64,000 bases of DNA, from NCBI RefSeq assembly GCF_001261915.1, contig NZ_CVRT01000117.1, positions 62,001 to 126,000 of the forward strand, given 5' to 3'. Origin of the DNA: Halorubrum sp. SD626R. GTDB lineage: Archaea > Halobacteriota > Halobacteria > Halobacteriales > Haloferacaceae. This document shows positions 43,052 to 51,373 of this stretch, in pieces; within the stretch, counting starts at the first letter, position 1; each line of letters opens with the position of its first letter. The notes under the pieces are model-generated. The model ran no database searches, was not told the DNA's origin, and worked only from the letters and a program-made list of their open reading frames with translations. A program made the translations under genes and the position numbers.

Positions 43052-43285
43052 AGCGTTTCCCGATTTGACCCATCGGTCGTCGTCAGCTCGGAGAGTGAAC
43101 CGTACGTGCGTAACGGTCGCAACGCGTTCGCCAAGTTCGTGACCACGGTCGATGCCAGACTCCGCCTCGGTGACCAAACACTCGTCGTTGACGGGGACAA
43201 AACGCTGTTTGCGGTGGGCACGCCGAGCGTTCCGGCGAAGAGCCGCTGGCGTCGCGGTGAAGATTCGATAGGGAGCGAGTCGTGA
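43052..43285 (+). pseudogene. PUA-domain fragment of an archaeosine/tRNA-modification enzyme
   Basis: About 77 codons give RFDPSVVVSSESEPYVRNGR, NAFAKFVTTVDARLRLGDQT and LVVDGDKTLFAVGT, the PUA fold as found at the C-terminus of archaeal tRNA-guanine transglycosylase-type proteins (GRNxFAKFVxxxDxxLRxGD, then VVDxDxxLxAVG). Upstream the frame has no such enzyme. A 5'-truncated remnant, possibly with a damaged 3' end too. Confidence 0.55.
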
Positions 43286-43361
43286 CGACGCCGTAGGGGC
43301 ACATCCTGTCGACCGGTGACCACCCAACACCGACTCACTACAGCGGAGTGCGGTCGCTCGC

Positions 43362-44843
43362 TTACAGGTCGACGCCCATTTCGCGCCCCATCGGAGCAGC
43401 ACCGGACTCTTTCGACACTCGCTCGCGGTACTCCTCCAACTCGGAACTGTACGCCGGATCGGCGATATCGACGAGTGCCGCCGCCCGCTCTCGGAGTGAC
43501 AGACCGCGCAGGTCTGCCACTCCGTGCTCGGTGACCACCACGTCGACGTCGTGGTCGGTATGGTCGACATGTCCAGTTGCGGGAACGATCCGCGAGATAT
43601 CGCCGTCTGCGGCGGTCGCGGGCAGCGTGATAATGCTTAGACGGGCGTTCCGGACGAAGTCGCCGCTGCCGCCGATCCCGTTGAGTACGTGTGTGCCACC
43701 GATGTGTGTCGCGTTGGCGTTACCGTGGAGATCGACCTCGACGGCGCTATTAACTGCTGCGACGCCGAATCGATCGATGGGTCCCGCGGCATTCGAGACG
43801 GCCCCCGGGCGGAGGACGACCTCTTCGGCGTATCGACTGACATCCTCGAACAGCCGGTCCTGTCCGTCTGCCGACAGCGCTAACGACGTGGCGCTCGCTC
43901 CCGCCAGCCGGCCGGCGTCGACCATGTCAAGGAGTCCGTCTTGGATGACCTCCCCGAAGTAAACAAGCGGTCGGTCGCCGATGTCGAGTTCCGTAAGCGC
44001 GCTCATCAGCGCGTTTCCGAGGCTTCCTACCCCGAACTGGAGCGTGACGGCGTCAGAGAAGAGCGGATTACGGGCGATCTCGGCGGTGAGAAACGTCTGT
44101 AAATGGGCGGCTATCGCCTGGTCGGTGTCGTTGGGGTCGCGGAACTCGTACGGGTCGTCGCGGCGGTTCGTCCGGACGACGGCTGCGAGGTCGTCTGGAT
44201 CGAACCGGATTGCGGGGGAGCCGATCCTTTCGGCTGGAGTCGAGAGCGGGATCGGACCCCGGGCCGGTGGGTCCGCGCGGGTGTACACATCGTGCACCCG
44301 CGAGAGGTCGAGGGGCTGTGCCGTGTTCACTTCGACGATGATCCGGTCGGCAGCCCGAACGAACGCCGGCGTGTTGCCGACCGACGTCGTCGGAACGAGC
44401 CAGTCTGGCCCGACTGCGACTGCCTCAACCACCGCCACGCGCTCGCCGCGCACTCCTGCTCTGAGCCCGTCGAACCGAACGTCATCCGCCACGTCGGCGA
44501 TGTGTCTGTCGTGGAACGCCACCTCGCCGGCGTTTATCGCGTCACGAGCCGTAGGGCGGGTCTGGAACGGGTATCGGCGGTCCATGTCACCGCTCTCGAC
44601 GAGTGCCGTGTCAATCTCGTCGCCGACGCCGCCGCCGGGAATCACCGTTAACCACCGGTGGTCGCCGGCCGCGATCATCTCCGGCACCGACTTCGGGTAG
44701 CCGACACCGCCGAAACCGCTGACGAACAGCGTCGCCTCCTCGCCGACGGTCTCGGCGGCCGTCGCGGCGTCAGCCGTCGGGAGATCGCCGACGATCCGTG
44801 CGGCCGGGATCGGGTTCTCTCGTGTAGGTGGGGTGGTAGTCAT
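43362..44843 (-). CDS. Acetyl-CoA hydrolase/CoA-transferase family protein
   Basis: 493 residues of the Cat1/ACH1-type family: N-terminal GEEATLFVSGFGGVGYPKSVP (about 34-54), a mid LQFGVGSLGNALMSAL, VYFGEVIQDGLLDMVDAGR and the C-terminal NGIGGSGDFVRNARLSIITLP with GVADLRGLSLRERA. Members move CoA between carboxylic acids (for example succinyl-CoA to acetate or propionate). A MaoC-like hydratase remnant lies directly upstream on the same strand, so the pair may once have been part of an organic acid or fatty-acid pathway. Confidence 0.92.
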   Translation of the reverse strand: MTTTPPTRENPIPAARIVGDLPTADAATAAETVGEEATLFVSGFGGVGYPKSVPEMIAAGDHRWLTVIPGGGVGDEIDTALVESGDMDRRYPFQTRPTARDAINAGEVAFHDRHIADVADDVRFDGLRAGVRGERVAVVEAVAVGPDWLVPTTSVGNTPAFVRAADRIIVEVNTAQPLDLSRVHDVYTRADPPARGPIPLSTPAERIGSPAIRFDPDDLAAVVRTNRRDDPYEFRDPNDTDQAIAAHLQTFLTAEIARNPLFSDAVTLQFGVGSLGNALMSALTELDIGDRPLVYFGEVIQDGLLDMVDAGRLAGASATSLALSADGQDRLFEDVSRYAEEVVLRPGAVSNAAGPIDRFGVAAVNSAVEVDLHGNANATHIGGTHVLNGIGGSGDFVRNARLSIITLPATAADGDISRIVPATGHVDHTDHDVDVVVTEHGVADLRGLSLRERAAALVDIADPAYSSELEEYRERVSKESGAAPMGREMGVDL

Positions 44844-44880
44844 CTGTCACCTCCGACCACCGGTCGGATCGTGTGAGCGC

Positions 44881-45168
44881 TCATCGGAGGTCCTCCGGCT
44901 GCGTGCCGACCTCCTCTGGCCACCCAGCTGGGCGCTCGGCGGTCGGCTGGGCGTCAGCTCGCTTCAGCACTATCGGCGTCCGCTCTAAGGAAAGAACGAG
45001 CTCTCCGTTCTGGTTGTACGCGCGTAGTTCCGTCGTGACGATGCCGACGTGGTCACGCGACTCAGATTCCCGTTTTGATAGCACTTCGGACTCCGAGAAT
45101 ATCGTATCACCGTGGAACACGGGGGCGTGATGGGTCACGTCGTCGTACCCCAGGTTGGCAGTCGCGTT
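44881..45168 (-). pseudogene. C-terminal fragment of a MaoC-like acyl-CoA hydratase
   Basis: The minus strand reads NATANLGYDDVTHHAPVFHG, DTIFSESEVLSKRESESRDH and AYNQNGELVLSLERTPIVLK, the C-terminal half of a MaoC hot-dog domain of the mesaconyl-/enoyl-CoA hydratase kind. The catalytic first half is missing: at about 45170 the sequence changes to an unrelated + strand gene. Stop 38 bp before the CoA-transferase start. Confidence 0.75.
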
Positions 45169-45185
45169 TGCGCAATCACTTGCCG

Positions 45186-45587
45186 GTGAACCGGGCTCGT
45201 GAGCTCCGCGCCACGCTCACCAGACGTTTTGCACCAAACGACACTGATGGGAACAAAGAGCGCAGTGAGCGGTCACAGCGAGACGCGTATGCAGAGGACA
45301 CGCCGCTGACGTGGGTGTTTGGCGACCATCCAGAGGCGAAACTGGTTGCGACCTTCCTCAGCGAGCCACAGACCACGCTTGATGTCAGTGACCTCAGACA
45401 GCTCAGTGGCGTGGACGATGAGGCTGCCTTAGAACGTACACTCGCGCAGCTTGAGCGTCATGACGTCATCGTCTGTGATCGGTCTGGCGAGGAGACAGTT
45501 GCGTGTACGGTCAATGAGGGTTCGCCATCGGTTGAACAGCTCCGTCAGACTGAGCAGGTGCTGCTTAGTGAGTGGCATAATCACTGA
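45186..45587 (+). CDS. Winged-helix-like regulator, possibly 5' truncated
   Basis: 133 residues from the GTG at 45186. A basic N-terminal stretch is followed by DTPLTWVFGDHPEAKLVATFLSEPQTTLDVSDLRQLSGVDDEAALERTLAQLERHDVI, a winged helix-turn-helix arrangement with the wing GEETVACTVNEGS, as in many haloarchaeal one-component regulators. The gene begins within 20 bp of the MaoC breakpoint, so its original 5' end may have been lost. Confidence 0.65.
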   Translation: MNRARELRATLTRRFAPNDTDGNKERSERSQRDAYAEDTPLTWVFGDHPEAKLVATFLSEPQTTLDVSDLRQLSGVDDEAALERTLAQLERHDVIVCDRSGEETVACTVNEGSPSVEQLRQTEQVLLSEWHNH

Positions 45588-45635
45588 ATCCGCCATCAAG
45601 CATGTCGGAGGACACAGCGGGATCCTAGCTGGGCG

Positions 45636-47540
45636 TCAGTCGTCAGCAGCAGAAGCCTCAGCCTGCCCCTGCCAGAGATTCGCATATGTTCCCTCGCCCG
45701 CAACCAGTTCTTCGTGATTGCCCTGCTCGACTATCTGACCCTGATCCATGACAACGATCTCGTCTGCGTTCTGAATCGTTGAAAGCCGGTGGGCAATGAT
45801 GAACGCGGTCCGCTCCTCGACCAGCCGCTCAAGACTCTCCTGGATCAGCTCTTCAGTCTCCGTATCAACATCCGATGTGGCCTCATCAAAAACGATGATC
45901 TCGGGGTCATTGAGCAGTGCCCGGGCGATAGCGAGGCGCTGCCGCTGCCCGCCCGAGAGTTTGATACCTCGCTCGCCGACTTGCGTGTCGTATCCATCGG
46001 GGAGATCTTCGATAAACTCGTCAGCCGCGGCGGCTTCAGCTGCCCGCTCAACCCGAGCGCGGGCGCTTGTGTCAGGTTCCTCCGCCCACTCGGCCTCAAG
46101 TGTCTCGCGGTCGCCGTACGCGATATTCTCCGCGACAGTCCCCGAAAACAGGTATGGATTCTGTTCAACAATGGCGATAGCGTCTCGTAACGACTGTAGA
46201 TCATACTCCCGGACATCAGTCCCGTCAACCCGGACTTCTCCGTCATCGACATCGTGGAACCGAGGAATGAGTTTCAGGAGTGTTGACTTTCCGGCCCCAG
46301 TCGCCCCAGCAAGGCCGATTGTCGTCCCCGCCGGCACATCAAGCGAGACATCATGAAGGACAGGCTCGCGGTCCCCGTAGGCGAACGTAACATCTTCGAA
46401 CGTGACCTCCCCGTCAATCGACTCAGGAGTGTGCGGCGAGTCGGGACTCGTAATAGTTGGCTCACGGCCGAGCAACCCGAACACGCGCTCGGCACTGGAC
46501 TTCGCAAGCTGGTACTTATTTGCTGACTTCCCGACCCGGCGCATCGGCGAGTACAGCCGCCGCAACAGAAGGAAAAAGAGCGCGAACCCACCAAGGGTCA
46601 GCACCCCTGCCTCACCGGGAACGCCGGTGATGATATCAGTGCCACCGATGTAAAGAACGAGGACGAACACGACGCCGGTTAACAGCCGTAGCGTCGCAAA
46701 GAATCCACGTCGGATTTGTAGCGCCGCAACCTTCTCGTCGTGGTACGCTTCGCTCTGCTCAGCGACCCGACTCTGCTCAAAGCCGTACCGGTCGAACGCC
46801 TTAATCACCGCAGCGCCCCCCAGGTTGTTCTCAAGCCGCGTGTTCAGTCGAGCGACGGTCTCTCGAATCGACTTATACCGGGGCTCGATCCAGGTGAGAA
46901 ACTGACCACTAGCCAGTCCGATGACCGGGACTGGTGCAAGCGCGATGAGCGCCAACTTCGGTGAGTATGTCCACAGGATGATCGCAATCCCACCGACCGT
47001 TGCGACCACGCGGATGAGTTGTCGGAACTCCGTGTTCAGGAACTGCTCAAGCCGATTAATATCGCTGTTGAGGATCGACATCATACCGCCGGTCTGATGA
47101 TCGGCGAAGAAATCCATCGAGAGCCGCTGGAGATGGTCGTACGTGTCGTTTCGCAGATCACGCTGAACCTTCTGGGCAGTCGCTTGAAGCAGATACCGTG
47201 ACACAAACCGAGCGAGCGACCGGACCAGATACGCAAGCACCGCGATGAGTACGAGCTGTTCGAGCACCGCGAGGCGGGCCGCTTCGCCGGTGATCTCACC
47301 TGGCGGCAGCAAGCCCACGTCGGTCAACAGTCCCGCGTCGGCCGAGCCGCGGATCGCTCGATCGATGGCAGCTGCGACGACAATCGGTGGGACCAGTCGG
47401 GCAAACCTCGTGAGGAACGCGGCAAGCACGCCGAGCGTGAGGGTCGGCCAGTAGCGTTTAGCGTAGCCGAGCAAACTCACCATCGGGTGGCCGTCAACGT
47501 TCTCCCGAGCGTGTTCAAACCCGCCGTGGTCGTCTGTCAC
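45636..47540 (-). CDS. ABC exporter, fused permease-ATPase (MsbA/MDR type)
   Basis: 634 residues from the GTG at 47540. A six-helix exporter domain (about 30-320), with the coupling-type sequence MDFFADHQTGGMMSILNSDINRLEQFLN, then the ATPase: Walker A GATGAGKST, Q-loop IVEQNPYLFSGTV, signature LSGGQRQRLAIARAL, Walker B IIVFDEATSDVD and H-loop IIAHRLST. It works as a homodimer or with another half-transporter and exports lipids, drugs or peptides; the cargo is unknown. A small secreted peptide gene lies upstream beyond a MITE-like element. Confidence 0.94.
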   Translation of the reverse strand: MTDDHGGFEHARENVDGHPMVSLLGYAKRYWPTLTLGVLAAFLTRFARLVPPIVVAAAIDRAIRGSADAGLLTDVGLLPPGEITGEAARLAVLEQLVLIAVLAYLVRSLARFVSRYLLQATAQKVQRDLRNDTYDHLQRLSMDFFADHQTGGMMSILNSDINRLEQFLNTEFRQLIRVVATVGGIAIILWTYSPKLALIALAPVPVIGLASGQFLTWIEPRYKSIRETVARLNTRLENNLGGAAVIKAFDRYGFEQSRVAEQSEAYHDEKVAALQIRRGFFATLRLLTGVVFVLVLYIGGTDIITGVPGEAGVLTLGGFALFFLLLRRLYSPMRRVGKSANKYQLAKSSAERVFGLLGREPTITSPDSPHTPESIDGEVTFEDVTFAYGDREPVLHDVSLDVPAGTTIGLAGATGAGKSTLLKLIPRFHDVDDGEVRVDGTDVREYDLQSLRDAIAIVEQNPYLFSGTVAENIAYGDRETLEAEWAEEPDTSARARVERAAEAAAADEFIEDLPDGYDTQVGERGIKLSGGQRQRLAIARALLNDPEIIVFDEATSDVDTETEELIQESLERLVEERTAFIIAHRLSTIQNADEIVVMDQGQIVEQGNHEELVAGEGTYANLWQGQAEASAADD

Positions 47541-47650
47541 TACATTTGATAGCGTGCTCGCGCACAAGTATCCGATGACATGGACGTGTTGAACCGCTCA
47601 GCTGTATACGGAAGCATCGGCAAGCTCCGTGGTTGACAGCATCGTTGTTG

Positions 47651-47785
47651 CTACTGCTGTATTGAATAGCGGTTGTTGAGTGCCGGCCTATCGGCACCAA
47701 CTTCGAGACCATACAGTTCACCAGATGACGAGTCGATTCATATCTGCTTTGTCCACCCAATCACCGCTATTCAACAGAGCAGTCG
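47651..47785. mobile_element. MITE-like element with 23-bp terminal inverted repeats
   Basis: CTACTGCTGTA+TTGAATAGCGGT (47651-47673) is matched 20 of 23, inverted, by 47763-47785; the inner 12 bp are perfect. The 135-bp element has no coding capacity. Its right end contains TCAACAGAGCA, close to the solo motifs at 13119 and 16444. No target-site duplication is obvious. Confidence 0.55.
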
Positions 47786-47865
47786 ATACAGCGTCTCAAG
47801 CCGTTCTTGACGTTCACTAGTCAACGGGACGAGAAAGAGTCTCGATACAACGCTCGTTGGACAGC

Positions 47866-48033
47866 TTATGCGCTGGTCAACGCTTTCAGCTCTGAGAAGA
47901 ACGTCTCAAAAATGCCAAACAGTCCGTTGAGAAACTCAATATCGCCAGAACCAAGACTCTCAGCGGCAGCCACTCCGGTGAATAACAGTAGTACCATGCT
48001 TAGGACAAGTACTGACTGAATTTTCTTATTCAT
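47866..48033 (-). CDS. Tiny secreted peptide
   Basis: 55 residues from the ATG at 48033: a Sec signal (MNKKIQSVLVLSMVLLLF, then TGVAAA) and a likely mature part of about 30 residues, ESLGSGDIEFLNGLFGIFET and FFSELKALTSA. The mature part is hydrophobic and amphipathic with three acidic residues per face, as in membrane-active peptides. AT-rich upstream sequence (TTACTTATTATT on the minus strand) can serve as promoter. Low GC, no homologue known to me. It could be a halocin-like peptide or a remnant of a longer exported protein. Confidence 0.55.
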   Translation of the reverse strand: MNKKIQSVLVLSMVLLLFTGVAAAESLGSGDIEFLNGLFGIFETFFSELKALTSA

Positions 48034-48244
48034 ATCTACCAAATATGAGCGGAATAATAAGTAATTATCCCCCAAGCAGCGAGATCGCCTCTGCAAAGTA
48101 CGAACCTATAATTCTCTGAGTTTGTCTAGGTCACAACACTGCTTGATGAATTCGAGGATGTCGATTTCCATACCAAATTCGATTTCCTCGGCTTAACCCT
48201 TCTAAATCGACGATATCGGTGGATAAAATCGCTGTTCAACACAG
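48034..48244. other. AT-rich gap
   Basis: About 210 bases upstream of the secreted peptide gene, with no other gene visible. Confidence 0.4.
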
Positions 48245-48358
48245 CAATCTGAACCGGTCTTCGGAGGATTGCTCGTCATCATTGGGGTCTTTGTCATACT
48301 CACTATGATCGGAACCACTGTCAGCGAATATCAACCGGTACTCAGAGAATCTACGTGA
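48245..48358 (+). pseudogene. Membrane-helix remnant of an unknown gene
   Basis: About 37 codons ending VFGGLLVIIGVFVILTMIGT and TVSEYQPVLREST, stop TGA at 48356-48358: one membrane helix and a short tail. It has no start nearby and no recognisable parent. Looks like the 3' end of a membrane-protein gene. Confidence 0.35.
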
Positions 48359-48509
48359 TTGTCGCTCTAATGTTTGAGTGAATATACCACAATCAGCCGG
48401 TTGCTGTAAAAAAAACAATATCAGAACGTGCTCTCTTAGAATGTCACCCCGAAGTTCTACCCGACAGACAGATCCGAAGAACCTTGCCATGTTGAACAGA
48501 AGCGGCGGT

Positions 48510-49166
48510 ATGTTTGGAACTAGCGGCGTACGGGGCCGCGTTGGCGATGAGGTTACGGCCGCTCTCGCACTCGATATCGGACGAGCGCTTGTAACCGACG
48601 GTGCACAGACGGTCGTCCTCGGGCGCGACGCCCGCAAAAGCGGGCAGACATTGAGCCGCGCCGTCTCAGCCGGGGTCACGGAGTGTGGCGGCAACGTGAT
48701 CGATGTCGGCGTCCAGCCGACTCCGACCGTCGCGCGGACTGTCGTCCGCGAAGAGGCCGACGCCGGTGTTGTCGTTACCGCTTCACATAACCCGGCTCCA
48801 GACAACGGGATGAAGCTCTGGGCGGCAGATGGACGGGCGTTCGGTGAAGACGCAAACGCTCGCATTACGGAACTCGTTGAGAACCTGTTTCGAAACGCGA
48901 CTGAGCACGGCGGCGAAGACGTGTCTATCACTGTTGGCGAATTGGACGACGGGTTCTACGTCGAAGACACCGGTTTGGGTATCCCGGAAGACAAACAGCA
49001 AGCCGTGTTTGAGGCGGGCTACTCAACCGCTAAAGACGGAACTGGCTTCGGATTGACCATCGTTACGCAAGTGGCGCAGGCTCACGGGTGGAGCATTCGC
49101 GTAGCTGATGGTCCCAAGGATGGGGCGCGGTTTGAGATCACCAATGTCGAATTCATCGCTGAATAG
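48510..49166 (+). CDS. Chimeric ORF: phosphohexomutase N-terminus fused to histidine kinase ATPase domain
   Basis: 218 residues from the ATG at 48510 (an ATG at 48489 adds seven). Residues 1 to about 118 are a GlmM/phosphomannomutase N-terminus: MFGTSGVRGRVG, VVLGRDARKSGQ and the catalytic phosphoserine loop TASHNPAPDNGMK. From LVENLFRNATEHGG onwards the frame is a HATPase domain with N-box, VEDTGLGIP, GTGFGLTIV and GARFEI. The join, near ARITELVEN (about 48870), is in frame. The mutase lacks domains 2-4, and the kinase lacks its His domain. Most likely a recombination product, but the ORF is undamaged and its ATP-binding residues are all present. Confidence 0.85.
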   Translation: MFGTSGVRGRVGDEVTAALALDIGRALVTDGAQTVVLGRDARKSGQTLSRAVSAGVTECGGNVIDVGVQPTPTVARTVVREEADAGVVVTASHNPAPDNGMKLWAADGRAFGEDANARITELVENLFRNATEHGGEDVSITVGELDDGFYVEDTGLGIPEDKQQAVFEAGYSTAKDGTGFGLTIVTQVAQAHGWSIRVADGPKDGARFEITNVEFIAE

Positions 49167-49372
49167 ATTTGTATACTCGATTGGGGGATCGGGATGCCTG
49201 ACTCAAACGAGTGAGGAGAGCGAGTCAATCAGCAATTGATTTTCTCTATCCCAGTCCAGAGGGCTGTACGCGAACCCCACTGATACACCTATACAGTCAT
49301 CTGTCGAAGGAAAGCACGCGTCTCAGACTATCGCGGCGTTTACCCCGGTGCAGTCATGCAATTAGAACGATA
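49167..49372. other. Gap between chimeric ORF and tRNA-Arg
   Basis: About 200 bases of intermediate GC on the 3' side of the tRNA. No gene and no recognisable attachment-site repeat. Confidence 0.4.
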
Positions 49373-49445
49373 CGGGCGCGACGGGATTTGAACCCGCGGC
49401 ATCTTGGTCCGGAACCAAGTGCTCTGTCCGCTGAGCTACGCGCCC
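49373..49445 (-). tRNA. tRNA-Arg (anticodon CCG)
   Basis: Read on the minus strand from 49445: acceptor GGGCGCG pairs with CGCGCCC, D-arm TAGCTCAGC, anticodon stem CTTGG/CCAAG enclosing loop TTCCGGA (anticodon CCG), T-arm CGGG-TTCAAAT-CCCG, discriminator G. No intron; CCA is not encoded. Its 3' end faces the accessory block, the usual side for integrase-mediated insertion. Confidence 0.95.
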
Positions 49446-49707
49446 TCACGACCGGGTATCCGCGGCGCGCGTTTAACCCTTCTGACTCGGTGCGTCGAGA
49501 CCGCTCGACGGCGGCCGCCCGTCATCGCCCGAAGCCGCGCTGCCACCGAGCTTCGTCGTCCGTCCGAACGCGTCACGACACCTCCGTCTCCCCGACGCCG
49601 TCACCGCACAGACGCGCCCGCAGTAGCGCTCGCGGCTCGCCGTTCGCTGTCTCACCGTCCCCGGATTCTCCAGGTGATTATCTTGTTTGATACCCGCGGC
49701 GCGGGGG

Positions 49708-49713
49708 TTTATA
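49708..49713 (+). promoter_or_regulatory. TATA box upstream of the PAS kinase
   Basis: TTTATA in an otherwise GC-rich sequence. It predicts transcription from about 49736, which favours the GTG at 49745 over the one at 49730 as start of the kinase. Confidence 0.45.
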
Positions 49714-49729
49714 CCCGCCCGTCCGTAGC

Positions 49730-51295
49730 GTGGACAGAACGCCTGTGACCCTCCGTCCCAGCGATCGATCGTCCGCCCCGCAGAGCGACGCCTCGGGAGA
49801 CGAGGGGGAGCGAACGCCCCCGGATCGGCGCCGCTCGACCACCGACGGGGGATCAAGCCCCGATCCGACACCCGAATCCCCGGTCGACGCGGCGGACCGT
49901 CCGGCCGCGGTCGATCCCGGTCCCGACCGGTTCGTCGCGGCCGTCGCCGTCGACGGCGAGGTGCTGTTCGCAGGCCCGTCGGTGCCCGCGGTGCTCGGCG
50001 TCGATCGCGAGGCGCTGCTCGGCGACGACCTGCTGGAGCGCGTTCACCCGAACGACCGCGACCCGGTCGCCGACGCGCTCTCGGCGGTCGCGACCGACCG
50101 GACCGTCACCCACCGGATCCGGCACGCGAGCGGCGGCTTCGTCTGGGTCGAGTCCGTCGTCGACGAGGAGCTCGCGCCGGAGTTCGGCGGGCGCGTCGTC
50201 ACCGCGCGTCGGGTCGACGTCGACCGCGCCTTCCCGGAGCGGTTCCGGCAGTTCCTGGAGTACGGCACCGACCTCGTCACCGTCGTCGACGCCGACGGCC
50301 GGGTCAGGTACGAGAGCCCGTCCGTCGAGGAGGTGCTCGGCTACGAGCAGGGGTCGACCGTCGGTCGGTCGCCGCTCGGCTACGTCCACCCGGACGACCG
50401 CGAGCGCGTGACGGAGCGGTTCTACCGCGCGCTCGCCGACCCGGAGGCGGCGCCCACCATGGAGTACCGGTACCGCACCGCCGACGGCGACTGGGTCTGG
50501 CTGGAGTCGCGGACGCGGCCCCTCCCGGACGACGTCGTGGTCGGTCGCCTCCTCGTCAACTCGCGGGACGTGAGCGAGCGGAAGGCGCGCGAGCGCCGGC
50601 TCGCCGACCGCAACGAGCGGCTCGACCGGTTCGCCGGCATCGTCTCGCACGACCTCCGGAACCCGCTGTCCGTGATCCGCGGGTCGATGGAGATGGCGCG
50701 GCTGAAGGGAGACACGGACCCGCTGGAGCGCGGCGAGCGCGCGGTCGACCGGATCGACCGGCTCGTCTCCGAGTTGCTGACGCTCGCTAGGCAGGGGTCG
50801 GGGATCGACGAGCCGACCGAGTTCGACCTCGAAGGGGTCGTCCGCGACGCGTGGGCGACCGCCGGGAGCGGGGACGCGACGCTCGTCGTCGGCGCCGACG
50901 CCCGGGTCCGCGGCGACCGCGGGCGCCTGCGGCAGGCGCTGGAGAACCTGTTCCGCAACGCGGTCGAACACGCCTGCGAGGCCGACGCCGACCTCACGGT
51001 CGCCGCGAGCGCGACCGATGAGGGGATGATCGTCGCCGACGACGGCCCCGGGATCGACCCGGCGCACCGCGAGGAGGCCTTCGAACCCGGCTTCACCACC
51101 AGCCCCGACGGGACGGGGTACGGCCTCGACATCGTCCGCGAGATCGTCGAGTCGCACGGGTGGACCGTCGAGCTCCGCCCGAACGCCGACCTCCCGCTCC
51201 CGCCCGAGGCGCCCCGCCTCGACGGCGCCCGCTTCGCAATCCGGGCGCCCGACCCCGGCGCGGTCCCGGAGACGGAGCCGTGGATCGACGGCTGA
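49730..51295 (+). CDS. PAS-domain sensor histidine kinase
   Basis: 521 residues (516 if the GTG at 49745 is used). A disordered Asp/Pro-rich start, then two PAS domains (about 63-155, and 165-285 with QFLEYGTDLVTVVDADGRVRYESPSVEEVLGY), the phosphoacceptor helix RFAGIVSHDLRNPLSVIRG, and the HATPase domain with N-box ENLFRNAVEHA, DDGPGID and GTGYGLDIV. No membrane segment, so it is a cytoplasmic sensor, perhaps for redox or light via PAS cofactors. No regulator gene adjacent. GC-rich core-type codon use. Confidence 0.93.
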   Translation: MDRTPVTLRPSDRSSAPQSDASGDEGERTPPDRRRSTTDGGSSPDPTPESPVDAADRPAAVDPGPDRFVAAVAVDGEVLFAGPSVPAVLGVDREALLGDDLLERVHPNDRDPVADALSAVATDRTVTHRIRHASGGFVWVESVVDEELAPEFGGRVVTARRVDVDRAFPERFRQFLEYGTDLVTVVDADGRVRYESPSVEEVLGYEQGSTVGRSPLGYVHPDDRERVTERFYRALADPEAAPTMEYRYRTADGDWVWLESRTRPLPDDVVVGRLLVNSRDVSERKARERRLADRNERLDRFAGIVSHDLRNPLSVIRGSMEMARLKGDTDPLERGERAVDRIDRLVSELLTLARQGSGIDEPTEFDLEGVVRDAWATAGSGDATLVVGADARVRGDRGRLRQALENLFRNAVEHACEADADLTVAASATDEGMIVADDGPGIDPAHREEAFEPGFTTSPDGTGYGLDIVREIVESHGWTVELRPNADLPLPPEAPRLDGARFAIRAPDPGAVPETEPWIDG

Positions 51296-51344
51296 GGCGG
51301 CGGATCGTCCGGTGACCGCCCGCGGGTCCCGCCGTCCCGTCGCG

Positions 51345-51350
51345 TTTATT
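51345..51350 (+). promoter_or_regulatory. TATA box of rimI
   Basis: TTTATT about 26 bp before the GTG at 51374, consistent with leaderless transcription. Confidence 0.5.
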
Positions 51351-51373
51351 TTTCCCGCCCGCCAATCCCGACC

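Noticed and set aside
2130-49372. CRISPR array or cas genes in the accessory block
   Set aside because: No regularly spaced 25-40 bp repeats and no cas motifs were seen.
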